13,559 nucleotides of DNA, taken from NCBI GenBank assembly GCA_016939345.1, contig JAFGHG010000070.1, forward strand, positions 1-13,559, in the 5' to 3' direction. Each line of letters begins with the position of its first letter. Position 1 is the first letter of the stretch. Origin of the DNA: Candidatus Omnitrophota bacterium (GTDB lineage Bacteria > Omnitrophota > Gorgyraeia > Duberdicusellales > 4484-171). The notes beneath the pieces are model-generated. The model had not been told where the DNA came from, did no database searches, and worked only from the letters and a program-made list of their open reading frames with translations. Shown piece after piece: positions 7,047 through 13,559 of this stretch. Made by a program: the position numbers and the translations under genes.

Positions 7047-7826
7047 TTATTCTTTTTTAGCTATTGCCATTAAAGATGTACCTATGGGAACTTTTTTAAA
7101 AATAGCACATTCTATCAAGCACATAGACTCTAGAACAAAATTAATCAAAGGGTTTGAAGGCAAAAAACCTTTTTCTATAACATAATCTCGGGAATAAAAA
7201 TTAAGCATCATTTTTCTAATAAAAAGCAAAGGGATCATGCTCAAACCCCAATAAGAATAACCTGTTATTTCAAAAGCCGATAAAGACAATTCTTTTTTCA
7301 ATAAGGAAAGGCTATAGCGTCTAAAATGGCCCGCGACCTGGTCATATTTACTGTAACAGGATTCAAGAGCAGGGACATTTATAATCAGCTGTCCGTTTTC
7401 TTTTAGGTGAAATGATACCGAGGCCAAAAAATATTTTATATCTTTTATATGCTCAAGAACGTCGAACAAAATAATGGTATTAAAACGCTCCTTGAATTCT
7501 GCCTGGCGCTGGTTTATGTTATAAAAAAACAGATTTCCGTTAACTTGTGGTGATTTTTTCAATGCTGAAAGATTAAGATCGCAGCCGCTGACAGGACAGC
7601 CATAGAAATCCTCTATCTGTTTTATCACCGTAGCGTTACCGCAGCCTATCTCCAGGCAGCGGCCCCAGATAAAATCACGAGGCAAAATTTTTCTTAAAGC
7701 ATTAAAGCGCCACTTGAACCAAAAATGGTCCGGCTTTGCCATATCAAACCATTCATCAGCCATAGAGAAAGGAGCAGGCTCGCTTAAGAAATCTATTCTA
7801 TTGTTTTCTAAAGTTTCTCCATCCAT
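7047..7826 (-). CDS. Class I SAM-dependent methyltransferase (UbiG/Methyltransf_23-like)
   Basis: A 259-residue methyltransferase with all core motifs: CLEIGCGNATV (57-67) as motif I, the acidic D83 in SGCDLN, and IILFDVLEHIKD (118-129) as motif post-I. These are followed by LKENGQLIINVPALES (141-156). The segment YDQVAGHFRRYS (161-172) is characteristic of a subgroup common in polysaccharide clusters. The region after 185 is a hydrophobic cap, which may bring the enzyme to the membrane or to a lipid-linked acceptor. It starts 5 bases after the stop of the ligase/polymerase-like gene and has no visible Shine-Dalgarno sequence, so translation is probably coupled. Of the three methyltransferase-type genes here it is the most complete. 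Acceptor unknown; a glycan hydroxyl is the likeliest from context. Confidence 0.9.
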   Translation of the reverse strand: MDGETLENNRIDFLSEPAPFSMADEWFDMAKPDHFWFKWRFNALRKILPRDFIWGRCLEIGCGNATVIKQIEDFYGCPVSGCDLNLSALKKSPQVNGNLFFYNINQRQAEFKERFNTIILFDVLEHIKDIKYFLASVSFHLKENGQLIINVPALESCYSKYDQVAGHFRRYSLSLLKKELSLSAFEITGYSYWGLSMIPLLFIRKMMLNFYSRDYVIEKGFLPSNPLINFVLESMCLIECAIFKKVPIGTSLMAIAKKE

Positions 7827-7831
7827 AAATT

Positions 7832-9583
7832 TTATTTAATAAATGATTTTTTCTTTCCATTTATATAAGCAAGTGTCATGCCCAGAAGGCTCCAGAAACA
7901 GATAGCATTATAGGGAAGCTCCAATATGACCAGGAAGTTTCCTATAACCAGCCAGCTCAAAAGAGCAGCAAATAAAAAACCGATATTTAAAGATTTTAAT
8001 TTGATACCGGAGATTATATTTTTTATAAACATAAAAGCAAAGCTAAAAAGGCAAACTATTCCGATGAGGCCGCTGCGATAAATAATGTGAAGGAATGAAT
8101 TATGGGCTGTTATCCAGCCATCGCGCTTCCAGTCGACATCTGCCCAGTGAAGTATTTCTAAGCTCTTTGACCGCAAAGGCTTGCCAAAATCGAAACCAAA
8201 CCAAGGCCGGCTTTCTCTTAGCTCTCTTACCATATCGCGCCAGATAAATACTCGAAAAAGCGAATTTATCACTGCTGCCTGAAGCCTGCGCTTAGAAGGG
8301 GCATCATTCTGCTCTGAACCAATAGCTTTCTGCTGCCGGTTTTCTGTTTTTGATAATTCTGGCTCTATAGATTCCAGCTTTCCTTCAAGCAATCTGACTT
8401 TTGATTTCATATTATCGATTTCTGCCATTACTTTATCTTTTTCTTGAAATTCAGTATTTTCTAATAAATCTCTGGCCTGGAATATATCGTTCTTGATTTC
8501 GGAGATCTGGTTTTTTAACTGTTCAATCACAAGAGCTGTTTTTTCAGCAGTCAAAGAACGGTTTATATCTTTGGCCTCTTTCTCAGCTTCATACTCAAGG
8601 CGCTCCCTGCCTTTAGATGTGGAAAATCCAGTTTTAACCAGCTTCATTTCTTCTTCAATCTGTGATATTTTTACTTGAACTGAGTCGACCTTGGAATTAA
8701 GTTCTTGCTCAGGCTTAAATTCAGGGTTATAAACTTTTACCTTTTCTATTTCGACCATCTGAAAGCTGTCATAACGGGGAGTTATATAATCATCATAGTA
8801 ACGATAAGTATCGGCTAAACCTTCTATATCAATAATCGACTTTACTGCATTATTGTCAGCTAATTCAAAAGCTGCAATCAGGATTAGGAAAAAAATAAGC
8901 AAAAAGACAATCAATCTGTATATTTTTTTTATCTTAATAACACAAAGAATGTAAAAAATAACAAAGACTAAAGTAAAAATATTAGCAACCAACGATGTCC
9001 TTGAAGTATCAAAGAAATCCTTGAATGGGAAGAGAGCTGTTACAAGAAACAAAGCAGTATATTTTATTTTTTTTACCCCTAGAGTAAAAATTAATACTAA
9101 ATTAAGAAAAATACAGGGCAACAGGTAATAACTGTAAAAATAGGAAAATAAAGGAAGCAAGGTTAATAAAATTATCAGAATAAAGGTAAGTTTAATGTTA
9201 AAAAACTCTCGGCGGTAAAAGGTATAGCCAAAAAGAGCAAAAACAGGGTAATAAAACAAGGCCGAATGTCTGAAGGCTAAAGGGCCCCAGGTATAATAAC
9301 CATAAAAGGCTTTTACTATCACGAAGAAAAAGTAAAAAAATATCAAATAATGTTTAAAATTTAAAACCAGAGGCTGTTTGCTGAGTTTAAAAATAAATAA
9401 AAAAAGACATAAAATCAAGATTATCTCTCCGATAAATACCGGAAAATCAAGAAAATGAATATCGATATGCAGCTCGGCAAAGCGTTTGCTAAAAAGGCAA
9501 TAGCCAAGCGATAGGCATCCGATTAAAGCCAAGCCCAAGGTATCTATAGATTTTAAAACATTTTCTTTATTATGGCTTTTCAT
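7832..9583 (-). CDS. O-antigen ligase/polymerase-like membrane protein (Wzy_C family) with inserted coiled coil
   Basis: A 583-residue polytopic protein. About nine hydrophobic segments fill residues 13-240, a very long hydrophilic loop spans about 241-501, and about three more helices lie at 503-575. The end of the loop carries the family signature: FRVFIWRDMV (443-452), then PWFGFDFG (460-467), then AHNSFLHIIYRSGLIGI (493-509). R444 or R449 and H494 are candidates for the conserved Arg and His of WaaL/Wzy/PglL proteins. These enzymes transfer or polymerise lipid-linked glycans in the periplasm; ligase and polymerase cannot be told apart by sequence here. The oddity is about 125 residues of charged, heptad-patterned sequence (about 290-415) ahead of the signature, making the protein larger than the usual 400-450 residues. 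Its start shares an ATGA overlap with the upstream GT2 gene. Confidence 0.85.
   Translation of the reverse strand: MKSHNKENVLKSIDTLGLALIGCLSLGYCLFSKRFAELHIDIHFLDFPVFIGEIILILCLFLFIFKLSKQPLVLNFKHYLIFFYFFFVIVKAFYGYYTWGPLAFRHSALFYYPVFALFGYTFYRREFFNIKLTFILIILLTLLPLFSYFYSYYLLPCIFLNLVLIFTLGVKKIKYTALFLVTALFPFKDFFDTSRTSLVANIFTLVFVIFYILCVIKIKKIYRLIVFLLIFFLILIAAFELADNNAVKSIIDIEGLADTYRYYDDYITPRYDSFQMVEIEKVKVYNPEFKPEQELNSKVDSVQVKISQIEEEMKLVKTGFSTSKGRERLEYEAEKEAKDINRSLTAEKTALVIEQLKNQISEIKNDIFQARDLLENTEFQEKDKVMAEIDNMKSKVRLLEGKLESIEPELSKTENRQQKAIGSEQNDAPSKRRLQAAVINSLFRVFIWRDMVRELRESRPWFGFDFGKPLRSKSLEILHWADVDWKRDGWITAHNSFLHIIYRSGLIGIVCLFSFAFMFIKNIISGIKLKSLNIGFLFAALLSWLVIGNFLVILELPYNAICFWSLLGMTLAYINGKKKSFIK
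8339..8716 (-). other. Coiled-coil insertion in the periplasmic loop of the ligase/polymerase-like protein
   Basis: Codons for residues about 290-415 encode a Lys/Glu-rich stretch with hydrophobic residues at heptad spacing. Examples are VQVKISQIEEEM, LKNQISEIKNDIFQARDLL and MKSKVRLLEGKLESIEPEL. It lies after membrane helix 9 and before the FRVFIWRD and AHNSFLH signature, so it should project into the periplasm. There is at least one break (GFSTSKGRE, 319-327), suggesting two or three helices that could fold back as a hairpin. Frame and flanking motifs are intact. Confidence 0.75.
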
Positions 9584-10488
9584 CTACGGGCAAAGTTTGT
9601 GCCGGCTAAAATTATTTTTAAACCTTTGAGGTTGCCAAGCGACCGTTTAAAATAATCTGAATTAGGCAAAAAAATTCCGTAGGCCATGTTTTCCAGAAAC
9701 TTTCCAAAACTGGCCCAATAAAACAATATTTTAGAAAACTCTTTGTGCTTATTTATAAAATAAAAGCGGTTTAATATCTCGGAAATGCCAAAGCCGACGC
9801 TATCGCTGGATTTTACGGGGTGAGGGTTGTGGATCAGCTTTGGTTCTTTTAAAGCAATTAGCTTATAATCCTTTGAAACCCGATAACTGAAATCAAGATC
9901 TTCTATATAACCGTAATTTTTTATGGCTTCATCAAAAGAAAAATCATTAAAAATGCGTTTTCTCCATATTGTCACTCCTCCGGGAAGCCATTTGGTAAAT
10001 GTGTCCTTATCAAGGTTATCCAGCAATGTCTGATATCCTGAGGGTAAAATATTGCCCGGCTGTTTGTCGCCGGTTAGAAATAAAATCTTCAAAAACCAAA
10101 GTCTTCTGCTTTTACGTTCATTAATAATATTAAAAGCCGCTCCGGCTATTTTCTCTGATGAATTAACCCAGAATTTTAACATCTGCTCAACTGCTTTTTC
10201 ACAAAGTATTACATCATCGTCAAGATAGCCTACAAGCTCAAAATCATCGGGAATATGCTTTATGCCTATGTTTCTGGCCTCTGTAAGAGAATTTGGTCCG
10301 GTATAAACATATTTCAGCTGCAAGCCCCGATCATTAATAGAACCCGGGCTTTCCTTGGTGTTAGCATCAACCACAATCAGCAAATCGGGCTTAATATCTT
10401 GCTTGGATATGCTTTCGATCAAACGGCTAAGTAAATCGTAACGGCCTTTTGTGGGAACTATAAAGCCCAGCTTTACATCTTTATTCAT
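9580..10488 (-). CDS. GT2 family glycosyltransferase (rhamnosyltransferase-like)
   Basis: A 302-residue GT-A glycosyltransferase. The N-terminus reads GFIVPTKGRYDLL (8-20), followed by the nucleotide-site VVDAN (39-43) and SLTEARNIGI (67-76). The metal-binding DDD is at 90-92 in GYLDDDVIL. WLPGGVTIWRKRIF (167-180) and the catalytic-base region GYIEDLDFSYR (193-203) match the acceptor half of GT2 enzymes such as rhamnosyl- and galactosyltransferases. There are no convincing membrane helices, so it acts on the cytosolic side, probably adding one sugar to a lipid-linked chain. Its ATG shares one base with the stop of the upstream SDR gene, and its TGA overlaps the ATG of the ligase/polymerase-like gene by four bases, both signs of coupled translation. 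The donor is likely the NDP-sugar made by the three genes just upstream, but this is inference. Confidence 0.9.
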   Translation of the reverse strand: MNKDVKLGFIVPTKGRYDLLSRLIESISKQDIKPDLLIVVDANTKESPGSINDRGLQLKYVYTGPNSLTEARNIGIKHIPDDFELVGYLDDDVILCEKAVEQMLKFWVNSSEKIAGAAFNIINERKSRRLWFLKILFLTGDKQPGNILPSGYQTLLDNLDKDTFTKWLPGGVTIWRKRIFNDFSFDEAIKNYGYIEDLDFSYRVSKDYKLIALKEPKLIHNPHPVKSSDSVGFGISEILNRFYFINKHKEFSKILFYWASFGKFLENMAYGIFLPNSDYFKRSLGNLKGLKIILAGTNFARR

Positions 10489-11414
10489 TAGTTTAATTTT
10501 GATAGATAGTAATAATATGAATCCTTAAGGCTTTCCTCAAGAGACACATGTTTAAAATTGCCGATCAGGCTTTCAAGCTTTTTTTTAGACCCCCATGAGC
10601 AAAGAACATCTAAAGGGTTTCGGTTTTTTTCCTCGATTATCTTTATCTTGCTTAGACCGGCTATTGCAATCATCTTATTAAGGATTGTCCTCATCGAAAC
10701 AGGCTCCTGACTGCAGATATTATAGGTCTGGCCGGTTTTGCCTTTTAATGCCAAAAGCATCATCGAACGGCACACATCCTTGATATCTAAAAAATCCCGC
10801 TTAGTCCTAAGGGTCCTGGTCTCAAGTATCGGCTTTTTTCTCTTTCTCTTAATCAAGGCTAATTCATAGGCAAATCTTCCTATAGATAAGCTCCGCGGCA
10901 CTCCCCCGCCTGATATGTTAAACATTCTGGCTATAACTATGTCCAGCCCGGCCGAAGAATAAATCTTTGCCAGCTCGCTCTGCAAGGCTTTTGAAATGCC
11001 GTAGCTGGAAGCCGTCCTTGCCGGATCAGACTCTACAAAAGCCCGGCTTTTTGACAAAGAACCGTATTCAGCAGCTGAAGAAGGTATTATCACTCTAGGA
11101 GAGTAAGGTTTTAGCTGAATCAAAACGCTTAATAGACTGTTGGTGGTGCTGACATGGGCCTTAAAAAGGCTATCAAAATCAGTGCTTACAGTATCGCCGC
11201 ATAGATGAAATATGTATGACGGCCTTTGTTCTCTTAATAACTTCTTAACCTTCTGAGAGTCATTTAAATCTATCCTGAATCTTAGCCTTGAAGGCTTAAG
11301 GCTTTTATCAATGCCTATCACCACATAACCGGGATAAAAAACTCTAAGATAATCATTTAGTGCTGAACCAAGAAAGCCGTTTATTCCAACTATAAGTATG
11401 GGTGACTTAATCAT
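10488..11414 (-). CDS. Extended SDR NAD(P)-dependent sugar reductase/epimerase (RMD/GalE-like)
   Basis: A 308-residue extended short-chain dehydrogenase acting on nucleotide sugars. The cofactor motif is GINGFLG (10-16), the catalytic Ser region is PSSAAEYG (111-118), and the Tyr-Lys pair is Y138/K142 in SSYGISK. The C-terminal half contains TKRDFLDIKDV (204-214) and QTYNICSQEPVSM (229-241), the pattern seen in GDP-6-deoxy-mannose reductases and related epimerases. Next to a 4,6-dehydratase, its most economical role is to reduce or epimerise the 4-keto-6-deoxy intermediate to the final NDP-deoxysugar. It overlaps the nucleotidylyltransferase gene by 8 bases at its start and shares one base with the following GT2. 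Family is firm; reductase versus epimerase is not decided. No Shine-Dalgarno sequence is evident. Confidence 0.87.
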   Translation of the reverse strand: MIKSPILIVGINGFLGSALNDYLRVFYPGYVVIGIDKSLKPSRLRFRIDLNDSQKVKKLLREQRPSYIFHLCGDTVSTDFDSLFKAHVSTTNSLLSVLIQLKPYSPRVIIPSSAAEYGSLSKSRAFVESDPARTASSYGISKALQSELAKIYSSAGLDIVIARMFNISGGGVPRSLSIGRFAYELALIKRKRKKPILETRTLRTKRDFLDIKDVCRSMMLLALKGKTGQTYNICSQEPVSMRTILNKMIAIAGLSKIKIIEEKNRNPLDVLCSWGSKKKLESLIGNFKHVSLEESLKDSYYYYLSKLN

Positions 11415-12111
11415 AGAAAACTTTTGCCTTGTTTTTTTGAAATTCCTCCTGAGCCACTTTGTAATCTCCTACCTTGCCTATATCTAACCAGTAAGCATCT
11501 GTCTCGCAGCAGAATATGTCCTCTTTTTTCTGCATTCTAGATACCAAATCAGGTATGCCAAGTGACTCGTCCTTGGCTATATATTTCCTGCATTTTTTGC
11601 TTAAAACGTTTATACCTATGCTTATATATTCATAACGCTTTGGTTTTTCAACCAAGCCGGTTAATTTAAATTGCTTATCGAAATTCAAGACACCGAAATC
11701 TGAAGCTTCAACCCTCTTGATTGTAGCCAGTGTCATCGCCGCTTTATTTTTTAGATGAAAATCAAAAAGATGGCGGTAATCAAGGTCTGTAAGTATATCT
11801 CCGTTCATCACTATAAAATTGTCTTCAAGCCCTTTGATATTCTTTATCGCTCCGGCTGTACCCAAAGCTTTTTCTTCTTTTACATAACGTATTTTAAGAC
11901 CCCAGCGTTTTCCCCTGCCGCAATAAGCCTGGATTAACTCGGCCAGGTGGCCTGTTGATATAACAACTTCGCTTACCCGATAATGCTTTAGCTGCCTTAA
12001 AATAATATCAAGTATTGGATACTCATTAACAGGCAGCAAAGGTTTCGGTATATACATGGTATAAGGCCTCAATCTTGTACCTTTTCCTCCAGCTAAAATT
12101 ACTGCTTGCAT
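11407..12111 (-). CDS. Sugar-1-phosphate nucleotidylyltransferase
   Basis: A 234-residue enzyme that joins an NTP to a sugar-1-phosphate with release of pyrophosphate. Motifs in order: LAGGKGTRLRPYT (6-18) for the nucleotide, IPKPLLPV (21-28), LGTAGAI (83-89), the metal-binding NGD (103-105), VEKPKR (154-159), GINVL (166-170) and WLDIGKVGDY (208-217). There is no left-handed beta-helix or CBS extension, so it resembles the short HddC/RmlA-like forms rather than GlmU or PtmE. The nucleotide (GDP, dTDP, UDP or CDP) cannot be assigned by eye. It follows the dehydratase gene by one base (TAACATG) and overlaps the next SDR by eight. It therefore sits in the middle of a nucleotide-sugar module whose product probably feeds the downstream glycosyltransferases. 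Confidence 0.92.
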   Translation of the reverse strand: MQAVILAGGKGTRLRPYTMYIPKPLLPVNEYPILDIILRQLKHYRVSEVVISTGHLAELIQAYCGRGKRWGLKIRYVKEEKALGTAGAIKNIKGLEDNFIVMNGDILTDLDYRHLFDFHLKNKAAMTLATIKRVEASDFGVLNFDKQFKLTGLVEKPKRYEYISIGINVLSKKCRKYIAKDESLGIPDLVSRMQKKEDIFCCETDAYWLDIGKVGDYKVAQEEFQKNKAKVFYD

Positions 12112-12112
12112 G

Positions 12113-13105
12113 TTAAATATTATAAATCCTTGGTTTATATTTATCTAAGTTACTTTTTATCCAGTCACAGGTCTGACGGAGCCCCTGCTCCAGACTGACC
12201 TTAGGCTTCCAGCCAATAGCCTGATTTAGCTTGGAATAATCTCCAAGAAGCTGCATGACTTCGCTTTTGCCCGGCCTTAGCCTAGATCTCTCCTGGACAA
12301 TGGTGATTTTCCTATTTAATATTTTCATAATAAGTTTGACCAGGTTTTCAATTGAAATGTCTTCTGCGCTGGCAGCATTATAAATCTGGCCGTCTGTGGT
12401 TTTAGTCTCAGCTACTTTGATGAAGGCGTCGACAATGTTGCTTACAAAATTAAAATCACGGGTTGTCTTGATGTTGCCCAGGGTAAGCTTATTTTTGCCT
12501 GAGAGGACCTGACTTATTATAGTCGGGATTACTGCCCGGGCAGATTGACGGGGCCCAAAAGTATTAAAAGGCCTTAAAGTAGTTACCGGAAGATTGAATG
12601 ATTTGTAAAATGACAGAGCAAGGTAATCAGCAGCTGCCTTAGTGGCGGCATAAGGAGACTGAGGCACTATCGGGTGTTCCTCGTCCATGGGGACGTATTG
12701 GGCTGTACCGTATACTTCAGAAGTAGAAGTATGCACCATTTTTTCAAGATTAAAAGCCCTGGCTGACTGTAAAACATTGAGAGTACCTTTAATGTTAGTA
12801 TCTACATACATATCCTGAGAATGATAGCTAAAGGGTATGCCGATTAAAGCAGCCAGATGAAAAACCATATCTGTGCCGCTTACGGCATTATTCACGCTTT
12901 GAGGATTTCTTATGTCTCCCAGTATTACTTCTATTTTTTTTAATTTTCCCGGAACCAAGGCATCCAGCCATCCCCAGGAATTAAAGGAATTATACAGTAC
13001 AAAAGCCTTTACCTTTGCACCCTTGCTAAGCAGGCCTTCTACTAGATGGCTTCCAACAAACCCCTCAGCGCCGGTAACAAGGACTTTCTTATTTTTCCAG
13101 TTCAT
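12113..13105 (-). CDS. LegB-like NAD-dependent nucleotide-sugar 4,6-dehydratase
   Basis: A 330-residue extended SDR. It has the NAD-binding TGAEGFVGSH (11-20), the characteristic LYNSFNSWGWLD (37-48), HLAALIGIPFSYH (83-95), HTSTSEVYGTAQYVP (125-139) containing the T-S-E active-site triad, PYAATK (151-156) with Tyr152/Lys156, and RPFNTFGPRQSARAVIPT (178-195). This combination is that of the LegB-type UDP/GDP-GlcNAc 4,6-dehydratases of legionaminic and bacillosamine-type pathways, which form a 4-keto-6-deoxy sugar. No LegC aminotransferase, LegI synthase or CMP-transferase is visible here, so a legionaminic acid product is not claimed; the partner SDR downstream suggests a reduced or epimerised 6-deoxysugar. 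The ATG has a textbook Shine-Dalgarno sequence embedded in the end of the upstream radical SAM gene, 4 bases away. Confidence 0.9.
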   Translation of the reverse strand: MNWKNKKVLVTGAEGFVGSHLVEGLLSKGAKVKAFVLYNSFNSWGWLDALVPGKLKKIEVILGDIRNPQSVNNAVSGTDMVFHLAALIGIPFSYHSQDMYVDTNIKGTLNVLQSARAFNLEKMVHTSTSEVYGTAQYVPMDEEHPIVPQSPYAATKAAADYLALSFYKSFNLPVTTLRPFNTFGPRQSARAVIPTIISQVLSGKNKLTLGNIKTTRDFNFVSNIVDAFIKVAETKTTDGQIYNAASAEDISIENLVKLIMKILNRKITIVQERSRLRPGKSEVMQLLGDYSKLNQAIGWKPKVSLEQGLRQTCDWIKSNLDKYKPRIYNI

Positions 13106-13109
13106 TTTC

Positions 13110-13559
13110 TTAACCTCCTATTTTTTTTCCTGGATCAGGGCTTAAAGATAAAAGCAGCTCTTTTATCAAATAAGGCATATATCCCCTTAAGTTTTCACTG
13201 TAACCGCAGGAACATCCCGGGCAATCCTTAAAAAACATATTCTTATGAGCCTGATTGTATTTTGATGATCTGATAATAGCTTTAAGCCTTGAGTTTTTGA
13301 TATTGCCAAAACTGCCCATTGACCAGCATCCCCCATAGACATTGCCTTTGGAATCAATGCCTAAGCGTTTAGCAGATACAACACAAGGTATTTTTTTCTG
13401 TAAGGGATCAGAAAAATAATCTTTAAAATAGCCTATTTCATTATACTTATGAAAAACAAGGTCAGGTCTGCTTGCTTTCTTCTCAGCCAGAAATTTCTGA
13501 AACTCTCTTAGCTGAGGGTAATCTTCCACACCTATCCAGAATGAGTCTTTCTTTTTTTC
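13110..13559 (-). CDS. Radical SAM/SPASM-type protein, C-terminal fragment (starts outside window)
   Basis: The last 149 residues of a protein whose frame is open to the right edge. A GTG at 13529 is an internal valine in DSFWIGVEDYPQL, not a credible start. The fragment looks like the end of a radical SAM enzyme with an auxiliary Fe-S domain. C59 precedes RLGIDSKGNVYGGCW (65-79, with C78), then GNIKNSRLKAIIRS (85-98), and C113-x2-C116-x-C118 in DCPGCSCG. The 'Asp-x-x-Gly-x-V-x-x-x-C ... GNI ... C-x2-C' layout is that of SPASM/twitch domains, which bind extra iron-sulfur clusters. The radical SAM CX3CX2C core is outside the window, so the class is inferred from the tail alone. Its position directly before a nucleotide-sugar module suggests a sugar- or glycan-modifying role, but a separate function is possible. 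Confidence 0.72.
   Translation of the reverse strand, partial: EKKKDSFWIGVEDYPQLREFQKFLAEKKASRPDLVFHKYNEIGYFKDYFSDPLQKKIPCVVSAKRLGIDSKGNVYGGCWSMGSFGNIKNSRLKAIIRSSKYNQAHKNMFFKDCPGCSCGYSENLRGYMPYLIKELLLSLSPDPGKKIGG
13113..13119 (-). promoter_or_regulatory. Shine-Dalgarno sequence of the LegB-like gene
   Basis: The minus strand reads AGGAGGT seven bases before the ATG at 13105. It is a perfect anti-SD match that lies within the last codons (Ile-Gly-Gly) of the upstream radical SAM gene. It confirms the chosen dehydratase start and is the strongest ribosome-binding site in the window. Confidence 0.85.

Larger units (their letters stand above)
1..13559 (-). other. Single polycistronic polysaccharide locus, incomplete at both ends
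   Basis: All 15 genes point the same way. Junctions in transcription order are: gap 4, gap 1, overlap 8, overlap 1, overlap 4, gap 5, gap 32, overlap 38, overlap 13, gap 17, gap 2, gap 11, overlap 20, gap 5. No gap can hold a normal promoter or intrinsic terminator, so one transcript is likely. Promoter, export genes and terminator must lie outside. No stretch over 300 bases lacks a gene. Confidence 0.8.

Noticed and set aside
8339..8716. Coiled coil as evidence of a chimeric or misassembled gene
   Set aside because: The frame is continuous, membrane helices precede it, and the Wzy_C signature follows in the expected order. It still deserves a read-level check.
12113..13105. Assigning the locus to legionaminic acid synthesis because of the LegB-like dehydratase
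   Set aside because: No LegC, LegG, LegH, LegI or CMP-transferase homolog is in the window, and LegB-type dehydratases occur in other pathways.
13110..13529. A complete 139-residue gene starting at GTG 13529
   Set aside because: The frame continues open to the window edge (DSFWIGVEDYPQ) and the fragment is the tail of a larger domain family, so the GTG is an internal valine codon.
1..13559. Mobile elements, CRISPR arrays, tRNA or other RNA genes
   Set aside because: No transposase-like protein, terminal inverted repeat, regularly spaced repeat or tRNA-like fold was seen; the window is almost entirely coding.

Overview
The window is a continuous, tightly packed block of 15 genes, all on the minus strand, and it runs off both ends. 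It reads as the middle of a surface-polysaccharide (O-antigen, capsule or protein-glycan) biosynthesis locus. The DNA is AT-rich and uses ordinary TAA/TGA/TAG stops. An O-antigen ligase/polymerase-type protein and a polyprenyl-phosphate glycosyltransferase suggest a diderm (Gram-negative type) bacterium. Most starts lack a recognisable Shine-Dalgarno sequence and rely on overlap with the previous gene. The lineage cannot be fixed from sequence alone. An uncultured candidate phylum such as Omnitrophota would fit, but that is a guess.

Layout in transcription order (right to left). (1) 13559-13110: C-terminal end of a radical SAM/SPASM-type protein. (2) 13105-10488: a three-gene nucleotide-sugar module made of a LegB-like NAD-dependent 4,6-dehydratase, a sugar-1-phosphate nucleotidylyltransferase and a second extended SDR (reductase/epimerase). 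(3) 10488-7047: a GT2 glycosyltransferase, a 583-residue O-antigen ligase/polymerase-like protein with a large coiled coil inserted in its periplasmic loop, and a SAM methyltransferase. (4) 7014-4929: a GtrB/DPM1-type polyprenyl-phosphate glycosyltransferase followed by a GT39-like membrane glycosyltransferase. (5) 4941-1626: a methyltransferase with an apparent internal deletion, a GT4 glycosyltransferase with a four-cysteine motif, and a second GT-C-like membrane protein. (6) 1614-1: a GT2, another methyltransferase, and the start of a second, paralogous GT2.

Inferred working: the nucleotidylyltransferase activates a sugar-1-phosphate, and the two SDRs convert it to a deoxy or epimerised NDP-sugar. 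The cytosolic GT2 and GT4 enzymes assemble a lipid-linked glycan. The GtrB-like enzyme makes polyprenyl-P-sugar for the GT-C membrane proteins to use on the outer face of the inner membrane. Methyltransferases decorate or cap the chain. The ligase/polymerase-like protein joins or transfers the glycan. No flippase, ABC transporter, GtrA or initiating phosphoglycosyltransferase lies inside the window.

No gap between genes exceeds 32 bases, so there is no room for an internal promoter or terminator of usual form. No RNA gene, mobile element or CRISPR array was seen. The two observations most worth pursuing are the coiled-coil insertion in the ligase/polymerase-like protein and the methyltransferase that has lost the middle of its SAM-binding fold.
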